From AC-37 sp036389835 (GTDB lineage Bacteria; Actinomycetota; Thermoleophilia; Solirubrobacterales; Thermoleophilaceae), in assembly GCA_036389835.1 (NCBI GenBank), contig DASVWC010000105.1, forward strand, positions 62,001 to 126,000: a stretch of DNA of 64,000 nt, read 5' to 3'. The notes beneath the pieces were generated by a model. The model did no database searches and was not told the origin of the DNA. It worked only from the letters and a program-made list of their open reading frames with translations. Made by a program: the position numbers and the translations under genes. Shown piece by piece: positions 47,358 through 55,867 of this stretch (position 1 is its first letter; the number at the start of each line of letters is the position of its first letter).

Positions 47358-48959
47358 ATGGCTGCTGCGGTGACCGTGAGGCGGCGGGGCCTTTCGCTTG
47401 TTTCGATCGTCTTGGCGGCGGGGGGCCTGCTGCTGGCCGCGGGCTCGTCGCAGGCGGCGCCGACGGGGGCCGCGCAGTCGATCGCCGTGCCCTCGTACTT
47501 CTACCCCGACTACTCCGGGGGCAGCCAGACATGCAGCAACTACTCGCCCGGGCTGTGGGCCCAGATGGAGAACGCCGCCCCAACGGTCCGCCGGGTCATC
47601 ATCAACCCGTCGAGCGGCCCGGGCAGCTCGATCAACTACGACTATGCGTGCCAGGTGGACCACACCCAGGCCACGGGGATCTGGGTGCTGGGCTATGTGC
47701 ACACTAGCTACGGCGACAGATCCCTGGCCACCGTCAAGGCCGAGATCGACAAGCACTATGACTGGTACGGCGTGGACGGCATCTTCGTCGACGAGACTCC
47801 CACGAGCTGCTCGGACCAAGCCGACCTCGACTACTACACCGAGCTCTACAACTACGTCAAGGGCAAGGGCGGCCACGAGAACGTCATCCTCAATCCCGGG
47901 GCGATGCCGGCTGGCAACTGCTGGATGTCGATCACCGACATCATCGTCACCTTCGAGGACTCGTACTCGAGCTACGTGAACGCGGCCAGCCCGCCGTCCT
48001 GGACCAACTCGTACGGCTCCGACCGGTTCTGGGAACTCGTCTACGACGCGTCGTCGTCCCAATGGCCGGACGTGCTGTCGCGCTCGAAGAGCAGGCGCGC
48101 CGGCTGGATCTACGCCACCGACGACGTGCTTAGCAATCCGTGGGACGTGCTCCCGACCTACTGGTCGACGGAGGTCGCCAAACTGCCCAGGATCTACCGC
48201 TGGCGGCAGTCCAACGACGGCACCAACACCACCTTCAAGTTCTTCCACAACGCGCCGTGGACGTGGCAGCGCGTCTACATCGACCACGATCAGTCCACCT
48301 CCACCGGCTTCCAGCACGGCGGGATCGGCGCGAGCTACATGATCGAGAACGGGGGCCTGTACTCGTACACGGGTACGGGTACGAACTGGAGCTGGTCGTG
48401 GGTCAGCTCGGTCACGCCCAGCAGGACCGACGACAGCGTGTCCTGGACCGTGGCTCGGTCGTCGATCGGCGAGTCCGGGTACCCGAACAGCTCAGACGCC
48501 GTCTTCGAGGCCGAGCTGTCCGGCGGGCCAGAGTGGGCCTCGGCGAAGTACACCCACGGCTACTCCGCGGCGACCGGGAACATCACAAGCTACTTCGCCG
48601 AGAACGACTACGACACGGTCTACTACCAAGGCCAGTTCGCGTCCTACACGTTCAACCACGTCTTCATCGACACGGACGTCTCGTCCGGCACCGGGTATCC
48701 GATCGGCGGAACGGGCGCGGACTACATGATCGAGAACGGGACGCTGTACCGCTACGTCGGGAGCGGCGGCTCCTGGTCCTGGCAGAGTCTCGGCTCCGCC
48801 AACCAGGTGGTGAACGGCTCCACCCGCTCGTGGACCGTGAGCAGGTCCACCGTCGGGGAGACCGGCGGGGCCGCCGATACCGCGCGCCTCGTGTTCCACG
48901 GCAGCGGCGGCTCCTCGGAGTACGTGACCCCGGTCTACACCGTCGACTACAGCGAGTAG
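47358..48959 (+). CDS. Secreted spherulin-4-like (GH114/GH135-type) hydrolase
   Basis: A 533-aa protein; ATG 47358 follows TTGGGGGGCGCG and is preferred to the longer frame from 47310. The signal peptide is GLSLVSIVLAAGGLLLAAGS, cut after SQA. Residues 30-240 match the spherulation-specific family 4/Sph3 barrel: VPSYFYPDYSGG, VRRVIINPSSGPG, GIWVLGYVHTSYGDRSLATV, YGVDGIFVDETPTSC (acidic site), VILNPGAMPAGNCW and DIIVTFEDSY. Known members cleave alpha-1,4-linked galactosaminogalactan or related matrix polysaccharides. The remaining 280 residues are two similar beta modules, each with an IENGG/IENGT segment and a Ser-rich W-S-W motif, probably carbohydrate-binding. It is likely extracellular and may act on the cell's own or a neighbour's matrix. 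Confidence 0.8.
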   Translation: MAAAVTVRRRGLSLVSIVLAAGGLLLAAGSSQAAPTGAAQSIAVPSYFYPDYSGGSQTCSNYSPGLWAQMENAAPTVRRVIINPSSGPGSSINYDYACQVDHTQATGIWVLGYVHTSYGDRSLATVKAEIDKHYDWYGVDGIFVDETPTSCSDQADLDYYTELYNYVKGKGGHENVILNPGAMPAGNCWMSITDIIVTFEDSYSSYVNAASPPSWTNSYGSDRFWELVYDASSSQWPDVLSRSKSRRAGWIYATDDVLSNPWDVLPTYWSTEVAKLPRIYRWRQSNDGTNTTFKFFHNAPWTWQRVYIDHDQSTSTGFQHGGIGASYMIENGGLYSYTGTGTNWSWSWVSSVTPSRTDDSVSWTVARSSIGESGYPNSSDAVFEAELSGGPEWASAKYTHGYSAATGNITSYFAENDYDTVYYQGQFASYTFNHVFIDTDVSSGTGYPIGGTGADYMIENGTLYRYVGSGGSWSWQSLGSANQVVNGSTRSWTVSRSTVGETGGAADTARLVFHGSGGSSEYVTPVYTVDYSE

Positions 48960-49128
48960 AGCCAGGCCCCGAGGGCTGGTCCGGGCACGCCCGGATCGTG
49001 CTCGCGGGCGCCAGGGTGAGAAGGGACAACAGACGTACCTCGATCTCACCTTGACTTTGACCCATCTTGAGCATTAGCGTTATCTAGACCAAAGTAGCGA
49101 CGGCGGGCTCCGCCGGGGGGATAGGAAG

Positions 49129-50241
49129 ATGGGCACAATCCGGCGGGCGCGCCTCAGCGCGCGAAACTTCGTCCTGTCGTTTTCAGCGGCGCTCTTCCTG
49201 CTGGCCGGCGCAGCGTCAGCTGCCGAGGCCGCACAGAGCGAGACGCCTTCGGATCGTCTCCAGGTCTGGAACCTCAACACCCACGGGATGGACACGGGCT
49301 TGGGCTCGGCGCCCAACAACGCCCCGCCCCCGCGTACCGACTACCGCGACTTCATCTCCTACATCATCGATCCGGCACGCGTGGCGTACTTCCCGGACGT
49401 CGTCACGCTGCAGGAGACCGGGACGAACGACGGTGGGGTCGTCACCGCATCCTGCACCGACTTCGCATTCCTCGTCCAACTGGGGACTGGACACCCGTAC
49501 TCATGCGCCCAGACGACGAAGACCGGCGGAGCGGCGATCGTCTTCAGGTCCGATCGCCTAACGCTCCTGGCGAGCAACCCGGACGTCCGCCTGAAGAGGG
49601 TCGTCAACCCGGAGAATCAGGGCCCCGGTGAGCAGCTGGGGGACTGCCTGGTCAAGAACTGGCGCGCGCTCGTGCTGCTGATGCAGGACAAGAGGGACAC
49701 GTCGAAGTACCTCAGCGCCGAGTCGGTCCATCTTCCGACAGCTGACTACACGGACTCGACGGGCACGCACGACTGCGTCTGGGAGAACATGCAGATCACC
49801 AACCAGGCGGTCAACAACGCGGCGGCGAAGATGCAGATCATGGCCGGCGACTGGAACCACGTCGACGCGGCGGCCACCGGAACCAACCAGGACACGTTCC
49901 AGCAATGGGAATGCTGGTACGAGGGCGTCAACACGGCCCTGAGCAACTGCGGCGGCCAGGACCTCGGCTGGAGGGACGGGATCTACGAGAGCTGCCTCGG
50001 GGCCAGCAACGCCGCGACCTACGCGTGCCTGCACCCCGCTCACGGCACCTACGTCAATTCGAGCTATCCCAACACGAAGCGGCGGATCGACTTCCTGTTC
50101 GCCAAGGCGTCCGCGATCTACAACCCGGTCACGGTCTGGTGGTCCGACGCGTATGCGTCCGCGGTGGCTGCGGGCCAATCAGGTGGACCGACCGAGTACT
50201 CGGATCACCGCGGACAAGGGGCTCTGCTCAAGTACAACTGA
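49129..50241 (+). CDS. Secreted endonuclease/exonuclease/phosphatase-fold protein
   Basis: A 370-aa protein from ATG 49129, with GGGGGGATAGGAAG upstream. The signal peptide is VLSFSAALFLLAGAASAAEA. EEP motifs: LQVWNLNTHGM (Asn), DVVTLQETGTND (Glu), AESVHLPTADY, IMAGDWNHVDAA (Asp-Trp-Asn), RRIDFLFAK and EYSDHRGQGALL (Ser-Asp-His). Six or more Cys suggest disulphides in the extracellular enzyme. The length fits secreted DNase/sphingomyelinase-like members. It could be an extracellular nuclease or phosphodiesterase. It is separated from the spherulin-like gene by 170 bp that contains a GC-rich hairpin near 48985. Confidence 0.8.
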   Translation: MGTIRRARLSARNFVLSFSAALFLLAGAASAAEAAQSETPSDRLQVWNLNTHGMDTGLGSAPNNAPPPRTDYRDFISYIIDPARVAYFPDVVTLQETGTNDGGVVTASCTDFAFLVQLGTGHPYSCAQTTKTGGAAIVFRSDRLTLLASNPDVRLKRVVNPENQGPGEQLGDCLVKNWRALVLLMQDKRDTSKYLSAESVHLPTADYTDSTGTHDCVWENMQITNQAVNNAAAKMQIMAGDWNHVDAAATGTNQDTFQQWECWYEGVNTALSNCGGQDLGWRDGIYESCLGASNAATYACLHPAHGTYVNSSYPNTKRRIDFLFAKASAIYNPVTVWWSDAYASAVAAGQSGGPTEYSDHRGQGALLKYN

Positions 50242-50668
50242 ATGCGCCGGCGAGCGCAGAGTAGGCGTCAGGTGCGGGAAGACCGCAACGGCGAGCTGGT
50301 TCGGAAGCCTGTCCTGAGATCGTGGCTCTCGCATGTCCGGGGGTAGGAAGGGGCCCGCAAGGGGAGGCTTGGGACCGGGAGGCCAAACTCGGTGCGCCGC
50401 TGACCGAACCATGTAAATGGCACCGCTAGTGCCAGAACTCCCCAGTTGTCCCGCTCCCTTGGGAAACCCTGCGGAGCATCCCTGCCTAATCGTCGACTCC
50501 GCGCCGCCGGAGCAATGCGCTAAGGCAGGCGAATGATGTTGGGCTGCCGTCGTTCAATCGTGGCGATGACGACCTCAATTGCCTGACGGTCGCCGGAAGC
50601 CGCATCGTGGATCAATACTGCGGCGTGTCCCAAATACCCGACGCCCTGCAGCTCTCAGGGCTGACCCG
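50242..50668. other. Intergenic, no gene seen
   Basis: This 427-bp stretch between two convergent genes has no supported frame or RNA gene. It contains short GC-rich inverted sequences but no clear T-tract terminator. Confidence 0.4.
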
Positions 50669-51667
50669 CTACGTGCCCGAGATCGTGAACTCCGCCCACA
50701 GCGGGCGGTGGTCGGAGATGTAGTAGCGCAGCCAGGCCATGAACTGCTTCGGGTTGCCGCGGTTCCACAGCGCGCGGAAGATGGCGTTGTCGAAGTCGAA
50801 GACGTCGACCCGGTCGAGCTCGGGAGTGTCGCCGGGGAAGAACGCGATCTGGTCGTAGTGCTTCTGACCGCCGAGGCTGGAGCCGCCGATCGCGGAGGAG
50901 TGCTGGTCCGGGAACTGCATCCCCTTCTGCTTCAGCTCATTCCACAGGCGCCCGAGCTCGAGGCCCTTCGCCGTCAGCGCCAGCAGGATCGGGTCGTCCG
51001 GCGTCAGCGCCGGGAGGTTGAAGTCCCCGAGCGGGATGATGTCCTTGGTGAAGGCGTGCTTGCTCTTCTGGCGACTCGCGGCCCACCAGGCGACGGCATA
51101 GGTCTCGCGCGCGCGGCGCGCCATGTCCTCGGGTTCCTCGGAGCCGAAGAAGAGGTGGACGTTGACGAGCAGGAACCGGAACGAGCCGGCCTCGAAGGCG
51201 GCGAGGTAGGGCCCGCGGTCGAATCCCTCGAAGGGCACCGCCGTGCCCGGCGGCTTGATCTTCTTGAGCTGGCTCGGCGGGATCGAGAGCCGGCCGACCT
51301 TCTCGAGCTGGCGAACCTTTCTCGAGTCGTAGACGAACGCCTGGCGCTCCTGGTTGCCCGAGGCCTCCGAGAAGAGTGCCCGGTAGTGGTCGGGTAGGGC
51401 GTCTTTCAGCGCGCGCAGGCCGGTCAGGTCGTCGTTGACCTCCTGCACGGCGACGATGTCGAACCAACTGCAGATCTCGGCAAGCAGCTTGTAGTCGTTC
51501 GGGCGTCGCTTCTGCACGCCGAGGTTGGCGATGTTCCAGGTCGCGACAAGCAGCTTGTCGCGGCCCTTCGATGGCAGCTTGCGCTCCTTCGCGTGGTCGC
51601 GAAGTGCGGTTAGTTCCCGCTCGAGGTTGTAGCGGAACTCGAACTTCGGCTTCGGGAAGGCGGGCAC
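50669..51667 (-). CDS. Intracellular endonuclease/exonuclease/phosphatase-fold protein
   Basis: A 332-aa protein from GTG 51667, with AAGGATTTGGA just before it. Motifs: KLLVATWNIANLGV (Asn), DIVAVQEVNDDLTGL (Glu), FLLVNVHLFFGS, IIPLGDFNLPALTPDD (Asp-x-Asn), YDQIAFFPG and YYISDHRPLWAEF (Ser-Asp-His). There is no signal peptide. The pattern with ALKDALPDHYRALFSEASGN and QERQAFVYDSRKV is typical of bacterial DNase I-like proteins of unknown substrate. It is convergent with the secreted paralogue at 49129, with which it shares fold but little sequence. Confidence 0.8.
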   Translation of the reverse strand: MPAFPKPKFEFRYNLERELTALRDHAKERKLPSKGRDKLLVATWNIANLGVQKRRPNDYKLLAEICSWFDIVAVQEVNDDLTGLRALKDALPDHYRALFSEASGNQERQAFVYDSRKVRQLEKVGRLSIPPSQLKKIKPPGTAVPFEGFDRGPYLAAFEAGSFRFLLVNVHLFFGSEEPEDMARRARETYAVAWWAASRQKSKHAFTKDIIPLGDFNLPALTPDDPILLALTAKGLELGRLWNELKQKGMQFPDQHSSAIGGSSLGGQKHYDQIAFFPGDTPELDRVDVFDFDNAIFRALWNRGNPKQFMAWLRYYISDHRPLWAEFTISGT

Positions 51668-51991
51668 TCCAAATCCTTGTCACGGCCACTGCCGCAAGCG
51701 GCGAGAGCAGCATTCGTAGTCGCCTACGGCCGCGCTGTCAAGCGGCCGCTTCGTATCTCTCCACTTGCTAGTCCGCGCAACTCGAGACGCAGCTACCTCC
51801 TCCACCGCGAGGATTCCGCCGGGGCACGGTGCAGCCCGCGTACGAACTCGCCGAAGGCGCGCGGCTCGAGAGCCGCCTTGAGCCAAGGCGCTGCACTAGT
51901 CGCATAGCGCGACTTGTGCCAACATGCCAAGCTGCGACCACCGACGTACCGCGCCCGGCGTTAGCAGGCGGCGGATCGAGAGAGGACCAGC
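51668..51991. other. Intergenic; possible minus-strand gene tail 51793-51940
   Basis: No intact gene. A minus-strand frame ending at TAG 51795 reads WHKSRYATSAAPWLKAALEP, then FGEFVRGLHRAPAE. It looks like the end of a lost protein without a start. The ribosome-binding site GAGAGAGGA of the amidase lies at 51978-51986. Confidence 0.3.
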
Positions 51992-52858
51992 ATGCGTGAC
52001 TTCCATCCGAGAGCACAGCGCGTGGAGGGTCGCAACGCCGGCAGCTACACGGGCGGCGCGCCGAAGCTGCTCTGGCACTCGACCGAGGGCTCGACGGCTG
52101 CGGGCGCGATCAACGCCTATCGCTCACACGGCGGCTGGCCGCACTTCACCGCCGAGTTCAGAAACGGGCGCTTCACGCTCTTCCAGCACATCCCGCTCTC
52201 CAAGGCCGCGCGCGCACTCGAGCATCCGCCAGGCACCGGCGAGACGAACCGCAACCGGGTGATCCAGGTCGAGATCGTCGGCTTCGCGAGGGACGCGCCT
52301 CGCTTTCCCGACCAGCTCTACGCGGGCCTGGCCGACCTGGCGCGCTTCGTCGAGAAGGAGTTCGGCGTCCGGCCGGTCGCGCGCTTTGCGTTCCAGCCGC
52401 CGAACCGGCCGGCCCCGCGCCTCTCGTGGGGCGAGTGGAACCGCTACAGCGGCCACATCGGGCACCAGCACGCGCCGTTCAACCACCACACCGATCCCGG
52501 CAAGATCAAGATCGAGCGGATCCTGAGCGCGCCGAAGTACGCCTCGCGGAAGATCGGGCAGGGCGACGGCGGCCCCGACGTCGAGGAGTTCCAGCGGCAT
52601 CTCAACCGGCGGCTCGCGGCGCGCGCGCTGCCGACGATCGTCGCCGACGGCGAGTACGGCCAAAGCACAGAGCGCGCTCGCGACGACGTGACCCACCTGC
52701 TCGGCTTCCCCTTGAGCGTCGTACACGGGGACGGCGCCACGCCGCGGGTCCAGAAATTCATCAAGGATCCGAAGCAGCGCCCCAAGGCCTACCTCGAGAC
52801 GGCGAAGAAGCGCAAGCGCAAGGAGGAGCAGGAGGAGCTTCACCAGCGCGTCCACTGA
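51992..52858 (+). CDS. N-acetylmuramoyl-L-alanine amidase with peptidoglycan-binding domain
   Basis: A 288-aa protein from ATG 51992, after GAGAGAGGACC. Amidase_2/PGRP-type motifs: PKLLWHSTEGSTAAG (first zinc His), HFTAEFRNGRFTLFQHIPL, NRNRVIQVEIVGFA, and GHIGHQHAPFNHHTDPGKI (later zinc ligands). A C-terminal region DVEEFQRHLNRRLAARALP then ADGEYGQSTERARDDV resembles a peptidoglycan-binding helical repeat, followed by a lysine/glutamate tail. There is no signal peptide, as in phage endolysins. It should cut the lactyl-amide bond of peptidoglycan. It belongs to a row of wall-lytic genes (51992-54965). Confidence 0.8.
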   Translation: MRDFHPRAQRVEGRNAGSYTGGAPKLLWHSTEGSTAAGAINAYRSHGGWPHFTAEFRNGRFTLFQHIPLSKAARALEHPPGTGETNRNRVIQVEIVGFARDAPRFPDQLYAGLADLARFVEKEFGVRPVARFAFQPPNRPAPRLSWGEWNRYSGHIGHQHAPFNHHTDPGKIKIERILSAPKYASRKIGQGDGGPDVEEFQRHLNRRLAARALPTIVADGEYGQSTERARDDVTHLLGFPLSVVHGDGATPRVQKFIKDPKQRPKAYLETAKKRKRKEEQEELHQRVH

Positions 52859-53255
52859 GCGGCGGCCCATCGACGCCGCGCCCACCCTCGTGGCCGAGCG
52901 CGGACAAGGCCTCCTCGAGCGCGTCCATGGGTTCAACGTAGAGCGGGCGAAGAAGATCGGCACGGTCCCGGCCACACCGGGTTTTCTTCGGTAACGAAGA
53001 GACACTTACGCAAGTGCGAGATCGACGCTGCTCGAAGCCATCGAAGCGGCGACCTGGTAGGTCATGTACCGGCGGATCGCGGGGCGCACGCATGGCGGCG
53101 ACGGCGCGGGGCGCAACTCGCGCGGGAGGCGTTCTCGGAGACGCTCATCCGGTGTGGCCCTCGACGCGCACCCACGGCGCACCGGCGGCGGCTCGAACCG
53201 ATGCCCATGTTTTGGGGATTGACCGGGCCGTCACAGAGGCGGAGACTGCGCAGCG
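52859..53255. other. Intergenic, no supported gene
   Basis: This is a 397-bp gap between two wall-hydrolase genes. A minus-strand frame (PMDALEEALSALGHEGGRG) is open across the amidase end but has no ribosome-binding site and is rejected. A short hairpin CTTACGCAAG sits near 53006. Confidence 0.35.
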
Positions 53256-53924
53256 ATGGCTGCATCTCCCGAGAAGGTCTGGCGCGCGCGCCAGCGCCGG
53301 CTCAACAAGTGCGTCAAGCGCCTCGACCTGCTCGACGTATCGGCACTTGAGGAGGACGGAGTGCCAGGGCCGGCGACGCGCAAGCGGATCCGCCAGCTGA
53401 AGCACTGGCTCGGCTACAGCGCCAAGAAGCAGACCGGAGCTTACGACCGCGGGTTCCACCTGCGGGTGCTCCACCCGTTCAGCTCCAAGCACAGCAGCGA
53501 GGCGATGCTCAAGGCCGCCGCGGAGCGCCGTCACGAGCACAACGACAGGCACCGGGAATCGGAGAAGCTGAGCGCCGCGACGTCGGGGGTGGCGACCTTC
53601 GACGGGAAGAGGGTGGCGGCCTGGCTCGTGCCCTACCTCGAGTGGGCGCGCGAGCACGGATGGAAGGGCCAGCTCGTGTCGGGCTGGCGCGATCCTGTCC
53701 GTTCGGAGCAGCTGTGCCGGGAAATCTGCGGTCAGCCGAGCTGCCCCGGTCGCTGTGCCGGCCGCAGCTCGAACCACTCTGGGTCGACCAAGCCGCAGGG
53801 TGCGATAGACGTGTCGCGCTTCGTGGAGTTCGGGCAGCTCATGCGGCGCTGCCCACACAACCCGAGGATCTTCAACGCCCTCGGTGCCCGAGATCCGGTT
53901 CACTTCTCGGCCACCGGGCGCTAG
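53256..53924 (+). CDS. M15/VanY-like peptidase with N-terminal peptidoglycan-binding-like part
   Basis: A 222-aa protein from ATG 53256. The N-terminal 70 residues (ARQRRLNKCVKRLDLLDVSA, then GPATRKRIRQLKHWLGYS) look like a peptidoglycan-binding repeat. The C-terminal half matches the LAS/M15 zinc peptidase fold: GQLVSGWRDPVRSEQLC (the S-G-x-R strand), SSNHSGSTKPQGAIDVSRF (His and Asp zinc ligands) and ARDPVHFSATGR (final His). Extra Cys pairs (CREICGQPSCPGRC) are unusual and may form a disulphide or metal knuckle. No signal peptide, like phage L,D- or D,D-peptidase endolysins. Confidence 0.75.
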   Translation: MAASPEKVWRARQRRLNKCVKRLDLLDVSALEEDGVPGPATRKRIRQLKHWLGYSAKKQTGAYDRGFHLRVLHPFSSKHSSEAMLKAAAERRHEHNDRHRESEKLSAATSGVATFDGKRVAAWLVPYLEWAREHGWKGQLVSGWRDPVRSEQLCREICGQPSCPGRCAGRSSNHSGSTKPQGAIDVSRFVEFGQLMRRCPHNPRIFNALGARDPVHFSATGR

Positions 53925-53940
53925 CGGGGAGGAGTCAGCG

Positions 53941-54120
53941 ATGGAAGCGCCGGAAGGCCAGGCCGGAGAAGCGTCGCTCGAGGACGAGGAGCCGGAGGTC
54001 GACGAGGAGGACGAGGGCGAGTTCGAGGACGAGGACCAGGATCCGGATGGGGCGGAGTTCGTGCCCGACGACCATCCCGAGGAGTCGCCGGCACCGCCCC
54101 CGCCACCGGGCGCCGAGTGA
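53941..54120 (+). CDS. Small very acidic protein
   Basis: A 59-aa product from ATG 53941, with a strong GGGGAGGAG site 6-8 bases upstream; it is 16 bases after the M15-like gene. It is almost entirely Glu/Asp/Pro (SLEDEEPEVDEEDEGEFEDE, ending PAPPPPPGAE) and is probably disordered. It may be an accessory of the adjacent wall hydrolases, such as a charge-based inhibitor or chaperone. That is inference only. Confidence 0.55.
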   Translation: MEAPEGQAGEASLEDEEPEVDEEDEGEFEDEDQDPDGAEFVPDDHPEESPAPPPPPGAE

Positions 54121-54359
54121 CGGGCGGTACTGGACTCGAAGCAGTGGCCGCTGCTTGTAAGGCAACAGGTCGTGCGGCGACGCGGCAAGGCTGACTGGGC
54201 GCATCCGGCAACGTCGCCTTCGTCCTATCCCAGGCAAGTTTCACCCGACCGAGCTGATCGCGCCGAGCAAGCGCTTCGCCGTCCTGCACTCGAAGAACTC
54301 GCCGCGGCCCGAGGGCACGCCGCTCAGGACGCGCACGCACACGTCCACCGGGGGATCGC

Positions 54360-54965
54360 GTGAAGACGAGCCCCGCTGGCATCAAACTGATCGCGCGCTT
54401 CGAGGGCTTCCGCGCTAGGCCCTACAAGATCGGCTCGGACCCGTGGACGATCGGCTACGGAGAGACCCGCGGCGTCGGCCCGAACACGCCGCCCGTGACC
54501 GAGCGCAGCGCGAGGCAGCAGCTCATCAAGCGGGTGAACCGCGACTTCGCGCCGGCGGTCAACGCCGCGGCAAAGCGCTGGAACCTGCGGCTCAACCAGA
54601 ATCAGTTCGACGCGCTCGTCTCGTTCGTCTACAACCTCGGCACGGGCGTGCTGACTCCGGGGGCGCCGACGGGCGACTCGATCAGAAAGGCGCTCGCCGG
54701 CGGCGGCAAACCGGCCGCGGTGACGGCCGCGCTGGCGCTCTACGTCATGCCCGGCACGCAGTTCGAGCGTGGTCTGCGCACGCGCCGGGCCATGGAGGCG
54801 CGGCTGTACACAACTCCGGTCGAGCATCCGAAGCTCGCCGGCTGGCGCGCCGAGCTCGCGGCGCTGCGGGCCCGCTTCGCGCGCGACCGCGATGAGACTC
54901 GCCGCGCCGCCATTCGCAAGCGGATCGGCGAGCTGAAGCGCGCGATCAAGCGGAAGAGGGTCTAG
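54360..54965 (+). CDS. GH24 (T4-type) lysozyme/endolysin
   Basis: A 201-aa protein from GTG 54360, with GGGGGATC before it. The GH24 signature is clear: LIARFEGFRARPY (catalytic Glu in E-G-x-x-x-x-P-Y), DPWTIGYGETRGVG (G-Y-G-x-T), and NQFDALVSFVYNLGTGVL, followed by AMEARLYT. The 50-residue C-terminus is a basic helix (ELAALRARFARDRDETRRA) that could bind wall polymers. It hydrolyses the MurNAc-GlcNAc bond. Without a signal peptide it would need a holin or lysis to act. The stretch before it (54121-54359) contains only a short gene-fragment-like frame (PGKFHPTELIAPSKRFAVLH). Confidence 0.88.
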   Translation: MKTSPAGIKLIARFEGFRARPYKIGSDPWTIGYGETRGVGPNTPPVTERSARQQLIKRVNRDFAPAVNAAAKRWNLRLNQNQFDALVSFVYNLGTGVLTPGAPTGDSIRKALAGGGKPAAVTAALALYVMPGTQFERGLRTRRAMEARLYTTPVEHPKLAGWRAELAALRARFARDRDETRRAAIRKRIGELKRAIKRKRV

Positions 54966-55059
54966 AGAAGATCGCGCGCGCAGGATGCCGACTCTGTGTT
55001 GGCCGCGATCGAGTGTCGCCGATCCTTCCGTCGAGCTTGCGCCGAAGGCCACCCCGTCC

Positions 55060-55109
55060 GGGGGGGGTAAAGCCGCCGCTTGCGCCGTAGACGGCGATTT
55101 ACGCCCCCC
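55060..55109. repeat. Long imperfect inverted repeat
   Basis: The left arm GGGGGGGTAAAGCCG (55061-55075) pairs with the right arm CGGCGATTTACGCCCCCC (about 55092-55109) around a GC-rich loop. There is no T-tract, so this may be a structured RNA element or protein-binding site rather than a simple terminator. It lies between the lysozyme and the DUF5678-like gene. Confidence 0.5.
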
Positions 55110-55218
55110 AAACGGAACGCTGTCGCCGCCCTTTCGATGGGTGGGGCGGCTAGACTTCGCTGCCGAGAGCGCCAGGCCCTCAACACGCATTTCGTCCAAG
55201 GCACCACCAGGGATAATC

Positions 55219-55422
55219 ATGGCCGTCACGGATCCGCACGACATCGCTCAGTCGCCACTGCCGGCGGACGCTGGCGAGAAGTACGCGGGACGCTGGATCG
55301 CGGTTCGCGAGGGCGTAGTCGTCGCGGATGCGAACTCCCTGGAGGAACTCACCTCCGACCAGCGCGTGCGGGACGACGACGCGGTGTACCACGTGCCACC
55401 GCCCCACAGCGCTTTCTTCTAG
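55219..55422 (+). CDS. DUF5678-like small protein
   Basis: A 67-aa product from ATG 55219. The core EKYAGRWIAVREGVVVADA, then SLEELTSDQRVRDD, and a final AVYHVPPPHSAFF matches the pattern of short DUF5678-like proteins (G-x-W-V-A-x-x-x-G-x-V, then a helix, then V-P). Their function is unknown. They are often encoded beside retropepsin-like proteins, and here the next frame overlaps this one and encodes exactly that. A toxin-antitoxin-like or protease-partner role is a guess. Confidence 0.6.
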   Translation: MAVTDPHDIAQSPLPADAGEKYAGRWIAVREGVVVADANSLEELTSDQRVRDDDAVYHVPPPHSAFF

Positions 55423-55852
55423 AGCCACGCCGCTCAGCGTTCAGTATCCCCCGGGTGGCGAGCCACTGCTCGAAGTCCTGCTGCGCCCGAGTGTTGCGGG
55501 AGCCCGGGCGTATGTGCCGGTCTTCGCGATCGTCGACAGCGGTGCCGCGCGCACGTACCTGCCACTCGCGGTGGCGGATGTCCTCGGGATACGCGCGTCG
55601 CTCGAGATGGATGCAGAGGAGTCGATCGGCGTCGGCTCGACGTTCGCAACCTGGTCGCACCGAGATCCGATCCTCGGCCAAATTGTCGCGCGCTTCCCGC
55701 ACGGGCGCGAGCGCGTTGGCCCCGAGTTCGAGCTGAGACCGAGCTTCGGCGAGCCGGCGCAGCTGTTGCTCGGTCGGGCGGATTTCTTTCAGGCGTTCCG
55801 CATCACATTCCACGAGAATCCGGTCGCGCCGGTCTTTCATCTCGACTGGTAG
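55328..55852 (+). CDS. Retropepsin-like aspartyl protease family protein
   Basis: The frame is 174 aa from ATG 55328, but the conserved part begins near VQYPPGGEPLLEVLL (about 55440), so the true start is unclear; an unusual start codon near the DUF5678-like stop is possible. Retropepsin features: VFAIVDSGAARTYLPL (the D-S-G-A active site and following turn), LGQIVARFPHG, and QLLLGRADFFQAFRI (the L-G-R-D-F flap-like end). One catalytic Asp per chain implies a homodimer. It overlaps the DUF5678-like gene by 95 bases. Confidence 0.6.
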   Translation: MRTPWRNSPPTSACGTTTRCTTCHRPTALSSRATPLSVQYPPGGEPLLEVLLRPSVAGARAYVPVFAIVDSGAARTYLPLAVADVLGIRASLEMDAEESIGVGSTFATWSHRDPILGQIVARFPHGRERVGPEFELRPSFGEPAQLLLGRADFFQAFRITFHENPVAPVFHLDW

Positions 55853-55867
55853 CTCGACCACCGGCGG

